DNA of 64,000 nucleotides from Lumbricus rubellus (lineage: Eukaryota; Annelida; Clitellata; Crassiclitellata; Lumbricidae): the NCBI GenBank assembly GCA_945859605.1, contig OX243825.1, positions 22,173,894 through 22,237,893 of the forward strand, in the 5' to 3' direction. Shown one piece after another: positions 36,664 to 55,304 of this stretch. Both the position numbers and the translations under genes were made by a program. Under the pieces are notes generated by a model, which did not search any database, was not told the DNA's origin, and saw only the letters and a program-made list of their open reading frames with translations. Position 1 is the stretch's first letter, and every line of letters starts with the position of its first letter.

Positions 36664-36677
36664 GTCGTCAAGGCAAC
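36664..36677 (+). promoter_or_regulatory. Candidate RFX X-box upstream of tektin
   Basis: GTCGTCAAGGCAAC fits the RFX consensus GTNRCCNNRGYAAC at 13 of 14 positions. It lies about 130 bp before a splice donor (GG|GTAAGTG at 36810) that I take as the end of the tektin 5' UTR exon. RFX factors drive ciliary genes in animals, and tektin is an axonemal protein, so site and gene agree. Confidence 0.6.
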
Positions 36678-36809
36678 GGTAAACAGAAACGGGTCGGTGT
36701 AGTGTTGTTGGAAACGAACCGTGAATAAGGAATTTAGATCTTCTTCGTTCCTTAATAATATCTGCATTGAAACGGAGATTTCGTCTAATCCATCACCTTT
36801 GATACAAGG
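36678..36809 (+). other. Probable non-coding first exon of tektin
   Basis: Ends in a strong donor at 36810 (ACAAGG|GTAAGTGTCG) and is followed by an intron up to an acceptor at 37566-37567, 18 bases before the tektin start codon. The upstream boundary is unknown; the start given is only a limit. Confidence 0.5.
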
Positions 36810-37584
36810 GTAAGTGTCGGAGATTTAGCTTGATAATCTATCGCATTAGCTTTGTGTAGGGATAAGTATTATAAGTGATAAGTATTATAAACCTTGGGAG
36901 GTCATTCTAGTGTCTCCTTTCTTCCTCGTATAGCCTACCGGCGATCTATCCCTTATTTATATTGACAGACTTTGTAGGGTAGGCCTAATATACATTTACC
37001 ACCTTATATAATTATAATAATCTATTGACAGTCTGTTGGGACAAAATAAAATATAGGCCTATGTTTGGCAGGTTATCCAGAAGTCTATCCATTGCAGTGA
37101 TGACTTTCATTAATCCAGCAGGAATCTTTCCCATCAATATTACTTTTTTTCACAAAAAACTTGCAGTGTCTACTGAAGAAAAGACTTAGTTTCATCAATC
37201 TAGATGCTACTTAGAAAAGTTTCAAAACAATAAATTATTTCCTTTATACCAGTTTCTATTTATTCAGAGAATTAGTTTCAGAAGTCCAACTTCCATTTTG
37301 GCAAATGATTATTTTCCCCGATCTAGCTCCCACTTTAGAAATTGATATTTTAAATAGTGTTGCTCCTCTGACCTCTTAAATAGAGTTGGGACATGCTTAC
37401 ATATCTTGGTTGTCTGCACCTGTTGATAGACCCCATGCTAGAGATATATCCACTTGACTTATGTTAATTAGCTGCATGTGGTATTTATATTTCTGCATAA
37501 TCTATTACATCTACAAAAATTTCACATGGTTACATTTGAAACAAGTTGCATGAATCATCTTTTACAGGTAGAAAAAACTTCAGA

Positions 37585-44239
<6,655 letters not shown>

Positions 44240-47200
44240 ACGGGTGGGGGAAAACGAAAAGGACCCTCGTTCGATATCCGTGTTTGAGTGATGACTAGGA
44301 ACTCTTAGAGTACCGAGTACAACTATTAAACTTGTAAATCAGTTTGCTTCCTAATGAGAAGGTGGCATCTTGTTAGAGCTGTTTGCCGTTCTATGCACAT
44401 ACTTATTATGTCCGATTTTTTGTGTGTGGCGTATATATTCGTTTTGATGGTACTGCTGTTCCTTCCTGTGTGTAGGACTTGTTTGTTGATTTATTGGGCT
44501 CAGTTTTAATTGCAGGTTCTGACTGATCTGATGTGTGGGGTTCAAAAAGCAGCTGCACTATTGTTTTTGTTTATTTAAAACCTGATAATTCTGTGTGAAT
44601 ATATTCTTCCCTGTCAGTCAATGGCTTGGCAAAATTTATGCCGTATTCTGACATGTACGTCACACAGTGAACTGATGGTCAGGGAATGTAAGGACAAAGG
44701 AGCAAGAAGTTATGCAAATGCAATTACTAAAAGGCAATGAGAAAATCGCATGAAAATTTGTCAACAAAGATTTCCACTACTGCGTAGGACCTAAATCGTG
44801 GGTAATGCTGACCATATCTCTTGCTCAAATCCTAGGTCTGCCAGCACTGCCAAGCAACGTTTTACAAAGTTTGCCATGGGGCTGATATTGCGTGATAATT
44901 TGTGCAGTGTTTTCTGCTAAAAGATTCTGAGTGGTGCAAGTATTGTTAAAGCATCTCTGTGATAATTTATTATCTACCTATGCAGTATGCACATTCAATG
45001 CTGTTAAGGTGTTTTGAACCCAATTTACTTATTGCAGGTTGATGCAGATGTTACTGTATTTAAGTTTACATATCAATAATTGTGGAAAATGATTGACTCT
45101 AATTAATTAGCCCAGTGACACTTAAAGGCTGTGGGTAGGAGGAGGACTGACCACGGATCTATGTTGCTTCTTATTTTCTCACTTACTATAATAAATTACT
45201 ATTCTTTCTCACCCATTTTTGCCTCTGAACCTGAGTTACATATTCTCACCTGCTTTGTATTGAGTGAGTTACAAATGCTCAGCAATTCAGCTCAGCATTG
45301 CCGATGTCCTGCAAAAGCCATTGTGGGTTGTTTTACCATTTGCCACTTGTTTCGATTTTTCTTAACGGTTAAATAACGACCAAATATAAAACATGTTGTT
45401 GAAACGCCAACCTTCAATGATTTTACATTTGTCATTGATGGTAGGAATTGTGTTTTCAAATTTAAAAATGTGGTATTCGCATTCTTAAAACTTCTACCTT
45501 TTAATATCTAGCCTAGGAAGTTATAAGAATATTTATCTTTCGGTCAAAAAATAATTATTGTGTTTATAAATAACTAATTTAATCAGCAAAATATAGTTCA
45601 GTTTTCGTTTTAATTAAAAACTGTTTGCAAAACTGTTTTTAAAACAATTGCTTGTTTGTAACTTGCAACTGCTCTCTGATGCCTGAAGATGATAAAAAAG
45701 AAAATCATGTAGGCCCTATATTTAGTGATATTAGTTGTAAATGTTTTGTGATTATTTAAAATATGCACCATTAATAAGTTTTGATCAGTTTCGACAACTT
45801 GTTTAGAGCTAAATTTATATATTAGGAAATACTGTGGACTTGAGAAATTTTAACTGCATGTTGAGTATTATAGCTTACATCTCAACAGTGGGATATTATA
45901 CATAATAAGCTACGCTTTCTTTATTCTGTGATAATATGCATTAGTTGAATCCCAATTGCAATTCAATTATTTAATTAACTGTAGGTGCCATACGGAGCAA
46001 CCTTTAAAAATCAGATGTTTTTTACTTTCGAATTCAAAGTGTTTGCGCATTATGTGTACCAGGGTAGTGGCAAACATTATTCTTGTTGAATTTTAGGACA
46101 TAACAATGTCTTTATTTGCAAGGAAGAGAACAATGGTTGCTAACAAAATATGCTATTGTATAAACCATACATATCTGTTTAATTCATACATATTAAAAAC
46201 TGTTGTTTATCTAACGAAGATATCTCTTTTGTTTACATGAACCTTTGTGTTTGACTGTAAACTGGTGTGAGAAATAATTATTTGGTAGAGAAATAGAATA
46301 GGAAGTTTATTTCTTTGTTCTGGTGATTCTTGATGATAAATCAATGTTTCCCTTGTTTTAATCATGCAATAGAATATCTGTGTACAAATCACATAATTAA
46401 ATTGCTTATGGTAAAGTAAATAGCCTTTCGATTCAGATTTTATTCCATAGCAGCAGAGATGGCTAAGGTTGAAAAAACATTCTTGTGTAATGCAGATGCA
46501 GACAGCTTTAAGCAACAACATTAATCCAGGGATGTATATTTCTCTTGAGTGTAAAAACACATAATTGGTTTGCAGGACTTGGTTTTTGTGGTGTTGAAGA
46601 AACTGGAATGTTGAAAAGAGATTGGAAGTTTGGATGTTTTTGAAGCTGCCTTGCAGGCAGATGTTCTAAAATATAATTGGAAAATGCGAGTACTGAGGGG
46701 GGGTTCATGGAAAATGAGAGTACAGAGCAGGCTGAACAAACTGTTGCCTTATGCAACCAAAAAGAAGAGCCAAATAATGTCTACTTTCATTTGCTAGCTA
46801 CATTCTATTTGCTAACTTGATTTGCCAACTCCATTTTACACTCCAATCACAGCCAACTTGCTTATGGTAAAGAAAATCCATTACCCTTTGATTTATGATG
46901 TCTAATGAGTCCACAAAATCTATTGCGACCATTTTCAATTGGTTTAGTACGAGACAATGCTTGTAAATAGCATTCATCGCATATCTGATTAATTTCAGCT
47001 TTCTTAATGATTTTAATCGTTTGCTAAGATATCGTGATCTCTTGCCGTGAGTCAGTATTAAAGGGAAGTTTGAAATTTTTCATGTAGCATGCACAAGTTT
47101 TTACTGGGTTGTTTATCAAGTTTAGTTATTATTTGTATCATAGTTATAACTGGTAAATATTGTGTAGGAAGTAAATGGTAGTCGGTTATTGGTGGCTTAC

Positions 47201-49015
47201 ATCTGTACAGCCCTGTGTATTGTTTGCTACATTGAATAAACACTTTAAAAATTTGCTTTTGAAATTTTAACTTTTTTAACTCACAATAGATAGGAGAATC
47301 ATTATACATGTCAGGGTGTTTAATTATGACATGATTTCTAATAGAGCAAAAAAATCAGTAGATAGTACTAGATACATGGATTGAATATTTAATTCCAATG
47401 TTGAACATGGCCAAGGAATCCCTCCCTCAGTTGTATTATGGATTCAAAATATTCAGTTCTAGTGAATCTGAATGTATGAATATATGTAATATTTTATATG
47501 AATTACTTGCAGTTTTGAAGCCAGACAATACCATTCTGCAATATTCAAACAAGACCCAATTGTACTTACACAAAACATAATCATCCATAAATCGTAAACA
47601 TTCTAAAATGTGATTAAAATCATTGTGAATGGGATTCTTTTTATACATGTTGCTTTACATGGCATTACAAAGGAACTAATCACTCTAGTTTTTTAGTTTT
47701 GTTCACTTTACCCTAAGATCAACCAGATAAAACCATAGACGTTCATCTGGTTCACTCCCCTATTTTTAAACCTAAGTCTTTAGTTCTAATGCCACAAATC
47801 TCAGATATGAAGTGATCCGACCATTCTTACTTTACTTTCCAAACTTATGTACATGTTCTAGTCTCAAGTCCAGATCAATTAGATCATGTTAAAGCACATT
47901 TCAGATCTACGCGTATGATTGTAATGCACTAGATTTAACATGATTCCCATGAACAGGGTTGTTCCTTTGTCATGTTTATAAAAATAAACCAAAAACAGAC
48001 CATTTACAGAATTTATTCAAAACAAACAAGGACTTCAAAAAATATCTTTGAATGCATATACAGCATCTGAAAATCGAAATACAATCTGATGAAATATAGA
48101 GGCTTAAAATTTAATGCCAATATAAAAAAATAATTGCTGAAAGCTAAAAATGCACTACATCATGAAAAAATTTCTAATTACTTTTCACCAGACAACTCTA
48201 GCACCTTTGTAGTAGTCGGATACCTATGATGACACACACATTTTCATTGTAAACACATTTGCTAATTGCATAAACATTTGCCAATGCATAATTTTTTTCT
48301 GATTCCCTTGAAAAGATGAAACGAACATTTTAAAAACCATTAAAATACTTACAAGTCACTGAGTAAAGCAACTGAATATTTGCCAATTATAGTTAATTAA
48401 AACCATCCAATCTCAAATAGGCAGAGACTATTACCGAATAAAAGAACAAACAAGAATTGTTCTATTTCCTGTAATTTTTTATAATATCCAATAATAATTT
48501 GATCTTTAAAAGTTGCTCACTCAATAAAGACACTGAAAAATAAGCAGGGTTGAGACCATACGGTACATACAGAAACACTTGTACATTTATGTTTATATTC
48601 TACCCTTTTATTCCTTCTTGGCACATAATCCTTTGAGGTTTCCTTTCCCTACTGGCATTACATGTTGACTACCGGTATATATTTTATCCTTTCAGATTTA
48701 CCAGAGGTCTGTATTTGTATTTGGCATATATATCTGACCCATATAAACATACCCTGAATATACCACAGGACTATAACCTAGGGCAGTTAATAAGAGCACA
48801 GTGGATTTCTGTACTTCTAATGCAGGAAAAAATGTGTGATTCACTGTTTACTGAAGCCACAGTGACCGCCCACCATATGCGTACTTCAGCTAAAGTACAC
48901 CTACAAGGTCTATATTTCATCATCGGGCAGCATCTGTCACATCCTGCTTTGCTCATATATAGCTGCAGCCCATACAAATTTAAGTAGGCTACAGTCATGT
49001 ATATACATATATATA

Positions 49016-49841
49016 TACACGGTGTCCCAATTGAACTGATACCCTTTTTGTTTTGGCGATATACTTGTCAATTCTAAATGAAACTCTGTAAAATTTCAGA
49101 GAATGTAAGAGGGATAAATTCTCAATGTTTCCTGAAAATTATAACCAATTCTGCCAACAGAGTCCGACGTTACGCAGATTCAAATTTGGGCAACGGAGAT
49201 GTTAAGTTTCCAACATGTAAAAGATAGGAAATTATAGTGTTAACACTGTTCTTCAAAGCTGATGCTCAAAATGTCCTCCATTAGCTCGAATGCATGCTCT
49301 AAGGCGGTTTCGCCATTCATTGATTGCATTGTCAAAAATCCCTTGATTAAAACAATTCCATTCTTCCACATTTCGCTGTTTGAAGTGGTCACTGGTCAAC
49401 GTCACGTATGCGCGTTTCATAAGGCTGCGATGAGCCAGTTGCTGTTAAGAAATTCCTTTAAAAACCTTTCGCACCGTAATGTTTTTCTTCCATTAAATTT
49501 TTCACTGAACTCGAATCATTTTTGCTTAAAACCATTTTTATTATTGTCCCTTAACATAGAAATGACGGAAACATGACGTCATATTTGTTAATTTAGAAAA
49601 TAAGGTGTGCAGTTGCAAACAATAATTTTCTATCTTTTACATGTTGGGAACTTAAAATTTCCATTGCCCAAATTTGAATGTGCATACCTTCGGACTCTGT
49701 TGGCAGAATTGGATAAAGTTTTCAGGAAACATTGAGAATTTATCCCTCTTACATCATCTGAAATTTTATAGAGTTTCATTTAGAATTGACAAGTATATCG
49801 CCAAAACAAAAAGGGTATCAGTTCAATTGGGACACCGTGTA
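49016..49841. mobile_element. IS630/Tc1/mariner-type element (822 bp), internally deleted
   Basis: The element 49018-49839 starts CACGGTGTCCCAATTGAACT and ends with its exact complement. The inverted repeats run about 215-220 bp (49018-49238 and 49620-49839) with roughly 90 percent identity by eye, and TA flanks both ends (49016-49017, 49840-49841). The centre, on the minus strand (about 49428 down to 49261), encodes a 55-residue C-terminal transposase remnant ending in RLRACIRANGGHFEHQL then stop, an ending common in mariner-like transposases. The catalytic part is missing, so it cannot move by itself. Confidence 0.88.
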
Positions 49842-51778
49842 TATTATATACATAAAATATAATATTGGTACCCATATCCATGTGTTATTATAAATATATG
49901 CATGCACATATAATTCCATTTCAAGAGCTTGAAAGTAATTCTATATGGTACAGTATAGAGTACCACTATGTTTTATTTTTCCCCGAGAACAACCAGTCCA
50001 ACAGAGCCTTAGAAGGCTCTGCAGTCCAACAGTCATGGACAAAAACAACCTGTAATCAACCTTAAAGTGGACTACGGTGAAGTTCAGAATGTATCATTAA
50101 GATCACGATACGGACTTTAATGTTAATGTCACTCTGGCAAGATAATGTCTCTTATCACGAGCATGTATGCACTCTCAAAAGTACATTGGACCAAACCTCC
50201 GACTAACACGACCATCCTAATCAAAATTCTTTTAAAAAATGAGTCAGGTTAAAATGAATAACAAATTCATCACAACACTCACTGCAGCATAATCCTTATC
50301 GTAGCCTAAAAGGAGTGTTCTGTTAGGATCAGTCACACATTGGGCTAGAAAACTTAAAAAGGGTTCAACTATGATTGTAGGCCATGCACGGACACTGTAA
50401 TTGGCATTTTACAACAATAAAGCAGCAGAAATTTTAATTAAAGAACACTAACTTTCCTTTTTTAGGAAACACCCGCAAAATTCTCAGCAAAGTAGCAAAC
50501 CAATGATTCAATGTATCCAACAATAGCTGTGGTCTGTGGAAGTGAGTAAAGAAAACATGCAGCTAATTATGCACAGATAATTATGCGCATATCAAGCAAC
50601 TTAAATTTGTGAACACAACAAGTTCAACTGTCAGAAACAAATCACCAAATATATAAGAACCGAGAACGAACTGCACATATTTTGAACACAACTCGCAACC
50701 TTTGATTTATTTTTAATCTTGCACTTAGGTTGCATCTTCAAAATTACACACATTATCAACGCAAATTCTGATAAAATCGTTGATATAGGCACTAAAAATT
50801 ATGGGCACTAAAGATTACAGGCACTAGTCGCAATGCTGCCGCTGTTCCCATGTTAAATCGGAAGCCTTCGTGCATGAATCGTCTTACAAAAACATGATCA
50901 ACCTGTCAACAAACGATGTGCTGCCTTAACATCTCTTTTCTAAAAAAATTTATGCCCGAGAAGTGTGACCCCAAAAAACAGCTGTCAACTGGTAACAAGG
51001 CACAGTCACTACTGTCATATATTATTATTATTATTATAAATAACCACAGCAGTTTTTAGCATGGCTGCACTGGCACAATTAGAGGTGAGTGCTTGCTACA
51101 GTTGCCTAGGCCTGTCTGCAAGTCATTTTTTTTCTTTTATATACTATACACTGTTAGGTGAGTACATTAGTACAAGCTGCATACCTGCGTATACCCTCGA
51201 TTACAGCTCTGTTTGTCAGATCATAAATCACACTCACTAACTGTTACCATCAATGCTATAATTGCCACAATAGTGTCAACTGTCAGCAGGCATAACATAA
51301 TGCATAACGTAAAGATTTGAATTTTACACCTGCACATTAGGCATCGAAGGTGAATAAACTTTCATAGCAGACAATATAAGGCACAACAAAACCAAAGGCA
51401 GCACGTTGATCGAGTTCATTATTTTAATTAAATGCCATCAACAAGCTCAACACGCTTTGGCACCAATGGCAGACAATAGACTTGGAATTTCACAAGACAA
51501 CCATTACAGCTTTCTTATAATGATCATGCTATATGATTAGAACTCACAAAGAAGTTGTGAAATGATTGCACGTGGCGCAGAATCTCACGAATTTCTAAAG
51601 GAAACATCAGAAACTTCAAGCGCTGATATCCAATGCAAATGACATACCATATACCATGCTATATTCAGTTTCCAATGAAACCAGACATTTTTGATAATCA
51701 GGAAATTCACACAAGCTCTCTCCTTTTACTTAATCTATGTTACTAACCTATCTCAAAACATTTTTCTCTTTGGGTCTT

Positions 51779-51838
51779 TCAGACTGGGAGCGCCTCTGAT
51801 TGGTGCGCATTGTGAGAGGCACTTCAGAAATTTATAGA
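51779..51838 (+). repeat. SINE tail fragment
   Basis: AGACTGGGAGCGCCTCTGAT then GTGAGAGGCACTTCAGAAAT resembles the 3' end of the 36326 SINE family. Confidence 0.5.
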
Positions 51839-52635
51839 CACAATCCAATACACTATACAATACACATTACCAGTACAGAAGGCATTTGAAATTTTCTGCA
51901 GGGCAAAAACTCTGGCAGTCTTGTGGCAGGGTAATGACAAGGGCAAATGCTCTGGTTCACCACTGAGTGAGATTGGCACTGAAATCCTTCTGGGAATTTA
52001 TATAGCACCTCTTCAGGAGGTCAGTTGCTTATCCTGCATCTATTGGTTGATGCCCTGGGCATTATAAACCGGCACAATAGAAGTTGCTAAACAATAATAA
52101 CATCCAGACAAACACATTTTTTATGATGTACACATGGTTAATGGCTGGTTATTCCTCATGAACTTTTCGACTTACCAAAAAAACTTATCACATTGAATGC
52201 AGACTTGGCACAGAAATAACTTGTAGTTCTACTGCACCAAATAATCGACACGATGTAAATGCATGGTATCAAAACTAATATCCTTTTATAATCACATTTG
52301 TCATCATGTACAACAACTCTGTTCTAGAATATGCAGTTTTAACATTCACAGTACATCACAATAAAATAACTCTTAGTATTTAAACTACATCCAACAGTTC
52401 GTTGTTTGTTTTTGGAAGACCCTCAACCAAATTAAAATGCCAGGATCCACATACTTTTGAACATGTTTGGATTTAATGCATAAAACAGATAGCTAGATCA
52501 ACAAAATAGACCAATGTTGCCATTGTGCCATTTTCAGCAGAGGAGATAAGGCAGCTGTGGGAGCTCAGCAACCACAAATTGTTGGCCATGCATTTTGGAA
52601 TTGCAAAAAACAGCACGTCTTTAAATAAAACGAAA

Positions 52636-52811
52636 CAAAGATGCCAAAAGAAAAGCATTAAATAAAACAGTTTACAGTAAAAAGAAAGAGCAGATTTAAT
52701 ACAAACCAAGAAACCATAAATCTTTATACAAGACAAAGATGCCACAAGAAAAGCATGAAATAAACAGCACACAGGAAAAATCAGGTTAAAAACCCAAGGA
52801 ACCACAAATCT
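52636..52811 (+). repeat. Imperfect tandem duplication (about 100-bp unit)
   Basis: AAGATGCCAAAAGAAAAGCA at 52638 recurs as AAGATGCCACAAGAAAAGCA at 52735, each followed by TAAAACAG/TAAACAGC, then CCAAGAAACCATAAATC / CCAAGGAACCACAAATC. Confidence 0.7.
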
Positions 52812-52880
52812 GCAAAGGAATGTCACAGAAAACATGGAAACAATTGAGTTCATCAACAACTGATTAGAAAATAATCTAAA

Positions 52881-52971
52881 CAACCTATTTCTAAAACTAT
52901 TCTAATAATCGTACACAACCTATTTCTAAAACTATTTTTATAATCGCACACAACCTATTTCTAAAACTATC
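52881..52971 (+). repeat. 35-bp tandem repeat, 2.6 copies
   Basis: CAACCTATTTCTAAAACTAT starts at 52881, 52916 and 52951, a period of 35 bp, with only a few differences between units. Confidence 0.9.
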
Positions 52972-53484
52972 TTCAACAAAAAGGTCCACTTTCCTAATCA
53001 GTGTTTTCGAAACAGTCTTAACATAAAGATCCCATGTTCAAATTGATCAGTTAAATCTAAAAAAATTATATAAGCCCACTACCTAGCTTTATTATTTTTC
53101 TACACCGCACTGCATAACTTAGAAATTGTTGCTGCGACTGCCTACAATCAGAAATCACAAAAACCAAGTAATTCTTTAAAAATTTAAAGTGCATACTAAG
53201 GCACATTATGAATGGAAGTCTAAATAACCCAAAAATATACAATGATAGTATTTGCAAAATCACATACATATTCAGTTTAGACTAGCCACAGAGAAATCCT
53301 GATAATGTAAAATACGAATAATAGCAATAAAATAGGGATGTCTTTAGGAATTGTGGACAGGCATGATGTTTCAGAAATAACAGTTCCACACCTTAACATA
53401 CAAGTTGTTTTACTGAGGAGTCATACTCACTTCAAATTATGATTGTTAACATTTATAATAATAGAGCTACAATAAAAATCGTAA

Positions 53485-53490
53485 TTTATT
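53485..53490 (-). terminator. Candidate poly(A) signal of LRAT-domain gene
   Basis: Minus-strand AATAAA about 225 bases after the stop codon at 53715. Inference from position. Confidence 0.45.
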
Positions 53491-53714
53491 CACGAAGACT
53501 GGCATGGTTACCATGGGAACTATTAATTATTATAATGAATATCAAGTTTTGAAAAATTATATATAGAGAATTTGATTTTATAATAACTGACAAGCTTTGC
53601 ATCAAATGAAACTTCTCACTTTCTATGAATGTATGCATAATATGGTACTTGCAAATTTCAATTATCGGCCCAAAATGACTCATCTTAGTTTAGCTATTTA
53701 CAAGGCACATGCTG

Positions 53715-55304
53715 TTAATGCAGAATTCTATATTGGTGAAGAATTCCTAATAACAATCTCCCAATTAACGCACCAATTAATCGTCCAAGCCAGTTTCCAA
53801 GGACATACCCAACGGGGCTAAGAAACGGCCCGGCATACGGCACAAGCGACATACCAAACGCTGCTCCAAGTCCACCACACAAACCCACAAGTCCCTCGGT
53901 GAGCAACTGAAACACGCCCCGATTAAATACATCCACCGGTATGTACTTCGCGTCCGCATCCTTCTTCGCTTCGTACAGTTTGCACGAGAAGAATATAATT
54001 TCCGCTAGAATCGCCAAGATGAGACCTGTAAAAAATGTTCCAATCTGAAGTCCATGGATTATCGTGCTTGGCGCTGTGAAGCAGCCAAGCCGAGCTTCGA
54101 TGATGGCAGCAGCATTTTTCGACCCTATCCCCAGAATATCTTGCATCGATTCGGACTTTCCGAAGAATCGCACGGCGGTCATAAGCGACTCTTCGATGAC
54201 TTTGGCAAATCCAGACGCACCCATTTTCAGTCGATCGTCAAAGCCCTTCCGTTGGAGGCTGTACTTCAGACCCGTCTTGCACCATCTGGCAAAATGTTCA
54301 CAGTTGTTCGTAAATGGATCGTAGCTGTCGTCAAGTCTCTGCGTTGCTCGTTCAATTACCTCTTCCGGCACGAAACATTCACTGGAATTGTACTCGAACA
54401 AATACAGAAACTCAAACTCGCAGTTGACGTCGAAGGTCTCCACTCGCACGCTAGCGATCCGACCGTTCGGCATGTCCTTTATTCCACCGCTGTTGTGGAT
54501 CACCGTGATCTGATTGGCTGCCACGTCAACATCGGTGACGATTGCATGGTGCCAGACGATGTATTCTCGGTCCCAGGCAATATGGTCGCCGCAGCGCAAC
54601 TCCCGCAAATCTTTAACTCGCCTGTGAGTTCGTTTTGGCGTCTCGGTCGAGACAACCGGCATCTGTCCCGCTTTGACCGCCACTCGCACTTCAGGAAGAC
54701 CTTGAAGATTGATTTCGCTGTCCGGCTTCCAAGTTTTTAGGCAAACGAGGCAAATCAGCTGAACGTCATCATCACCAACCATCTTGTGAAACCATTTCTT
54801 GTTATGGTTACCACAATCGTCACACTTCGTTGTCCATAATGAGTCAGCAGCAGCATCCAGCACAGTCTCTTCACAATCTGGACATTTCACCTCCGTCTGC
54901 TCGCCATCTGGACCACCGACTATATTCTCCACTGGGTTTCCGCAGTCTTTACACCTGGCGACAGGGGTGACGGACGGTTCCTCCGTAGACTTCTCACACT
55001 CGGCCATTTCGTCATGTTGTTTACAATCGTTGTCACTCAATAATTCGCAACTGGAAACGCATTTCCGGCATTGTTCTGCATTCGAATAACGACGATCATT
55101 CGCGATACCTTCGGCGGAATCGTTATCGAGACTGCAGTAGTCGCATTTCAAGCAAACCACAACCGGATCCATTTCTCCATCGCTTTTCTCCGCCAATCCA
55201 CCATTCCTCTGACCACATTTCGGACAATCTGCCATTGCGTGTCCATCATAATGTGCGTCAGCGGAAGATTTCGCGTTGACCACGCACACGTCTAACGCTG
55301 TCAT
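53715..55304 (-). CDS. Zinc-ribbon and LRAT-domain membrane protein, intronless
   Basis: 529 residues in one uninterrupted exon, from MTALDVCVVN. Residues 25-200 hold at least six CxxC pairs (CPKC 27, CLKC 51, CRKC 79, CKDC 118, CPDC 141, CDDC 161, CLVC 185), suggesting zinc ribbons. Residues 238-345 are an LRAT-type NlpC/P60 domain: GDHIAW start, catalytic His at 252/253 (WHHAIV) and nucleophile Cys335 in NNCEHFARWC. LRAT/HRASLS enzymes transfer or remove acyl groups on phospholipids; the substrate here is unknown. Residues 419-441 form a membrane segment, and the end (471-522) is rich in Gly, like a glycine zipper inserting in membranes. No neighbouring partner is apparent. The LRAT call is firm; the fusion is unusual. 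Confidence 0.9.
   Translation of the reverse strand: MTALDVCVVNAKSSADAHYDGHAMADCPKCGQRNGGLAEKSDGEMDPVVVCLKCDYCSLDNDSAEGIANDRRYSNAEQCRKCVSSCELLSDNDCKQHDEMAECEKSTEEPSVTPVARCKDCGNPVENIVGGPDGEQTEVKCPDCEETVLDAAADSLWTTKCDDCGNHNKKWFHKMVGDDDVQLICLVCLKTWKPDSEINLQGLPEVRVAVKAGQMPVVSTETPKRTHRRVKDLRELRCGDHIAWDREYIVWHHAIVTDVDVAANQITVIHNSGGIKDMPNGRIASVRVETFDVNCEFEFLYLFEYNSSECFVPEEVIERATQRLDDSYDPFTNNCEHFARWCKTGLKYSLQRKGFDDRLKMGASGFAKVIEESLMTAVRFFGKSESMQDILGIGSKNAAAIIEARLGCFTAPSTIIHGLQIGTFFTGLILAILAEIIFFSCKLYEAKKDADAKYIPVDVFNRGVFQLLTEGLVGLCGGLGAAFGMSLVPYAGPFLSPVGYVLGNWLGRLIGALIGRLLLGILHQYRILH

Larger units (their letters stand above)
44240..53714. other. 9.5-kb interval without a recognised gene
   Basis: Lies between the stop codons of two convergent genes (tektin and the LRAT-domain gene). 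Plus-strand AATAAA at 47235 and minus-strand AATAAA at 48012-48017 and 53485-53490 could end long 3' UTRs. Contains the mariner-type element at 49018, tandem repeats at 52636 and 52881 and a SINE tail at 51779. No open frame resembles a protein I know. Confidence 0.5.

Noticed and set aside
37546..37584. Earlier in-frame ATG for tektin
   Set aside because: A splice acceptor (TTTTACAG) lies between it and the exon, so it belongs to the intron; MAELMANSS is the natural start.
52473..52883. 136-residue hydrophobic open frame, minus strand
   Set aside because: Consists of A-rich tandem repeats read in reverse; membrane look is a composition effect.
54054..54740. 228-residue open frame on the plus strand
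   Set aside because: Antisense shadow of the LRAT-domain gene.
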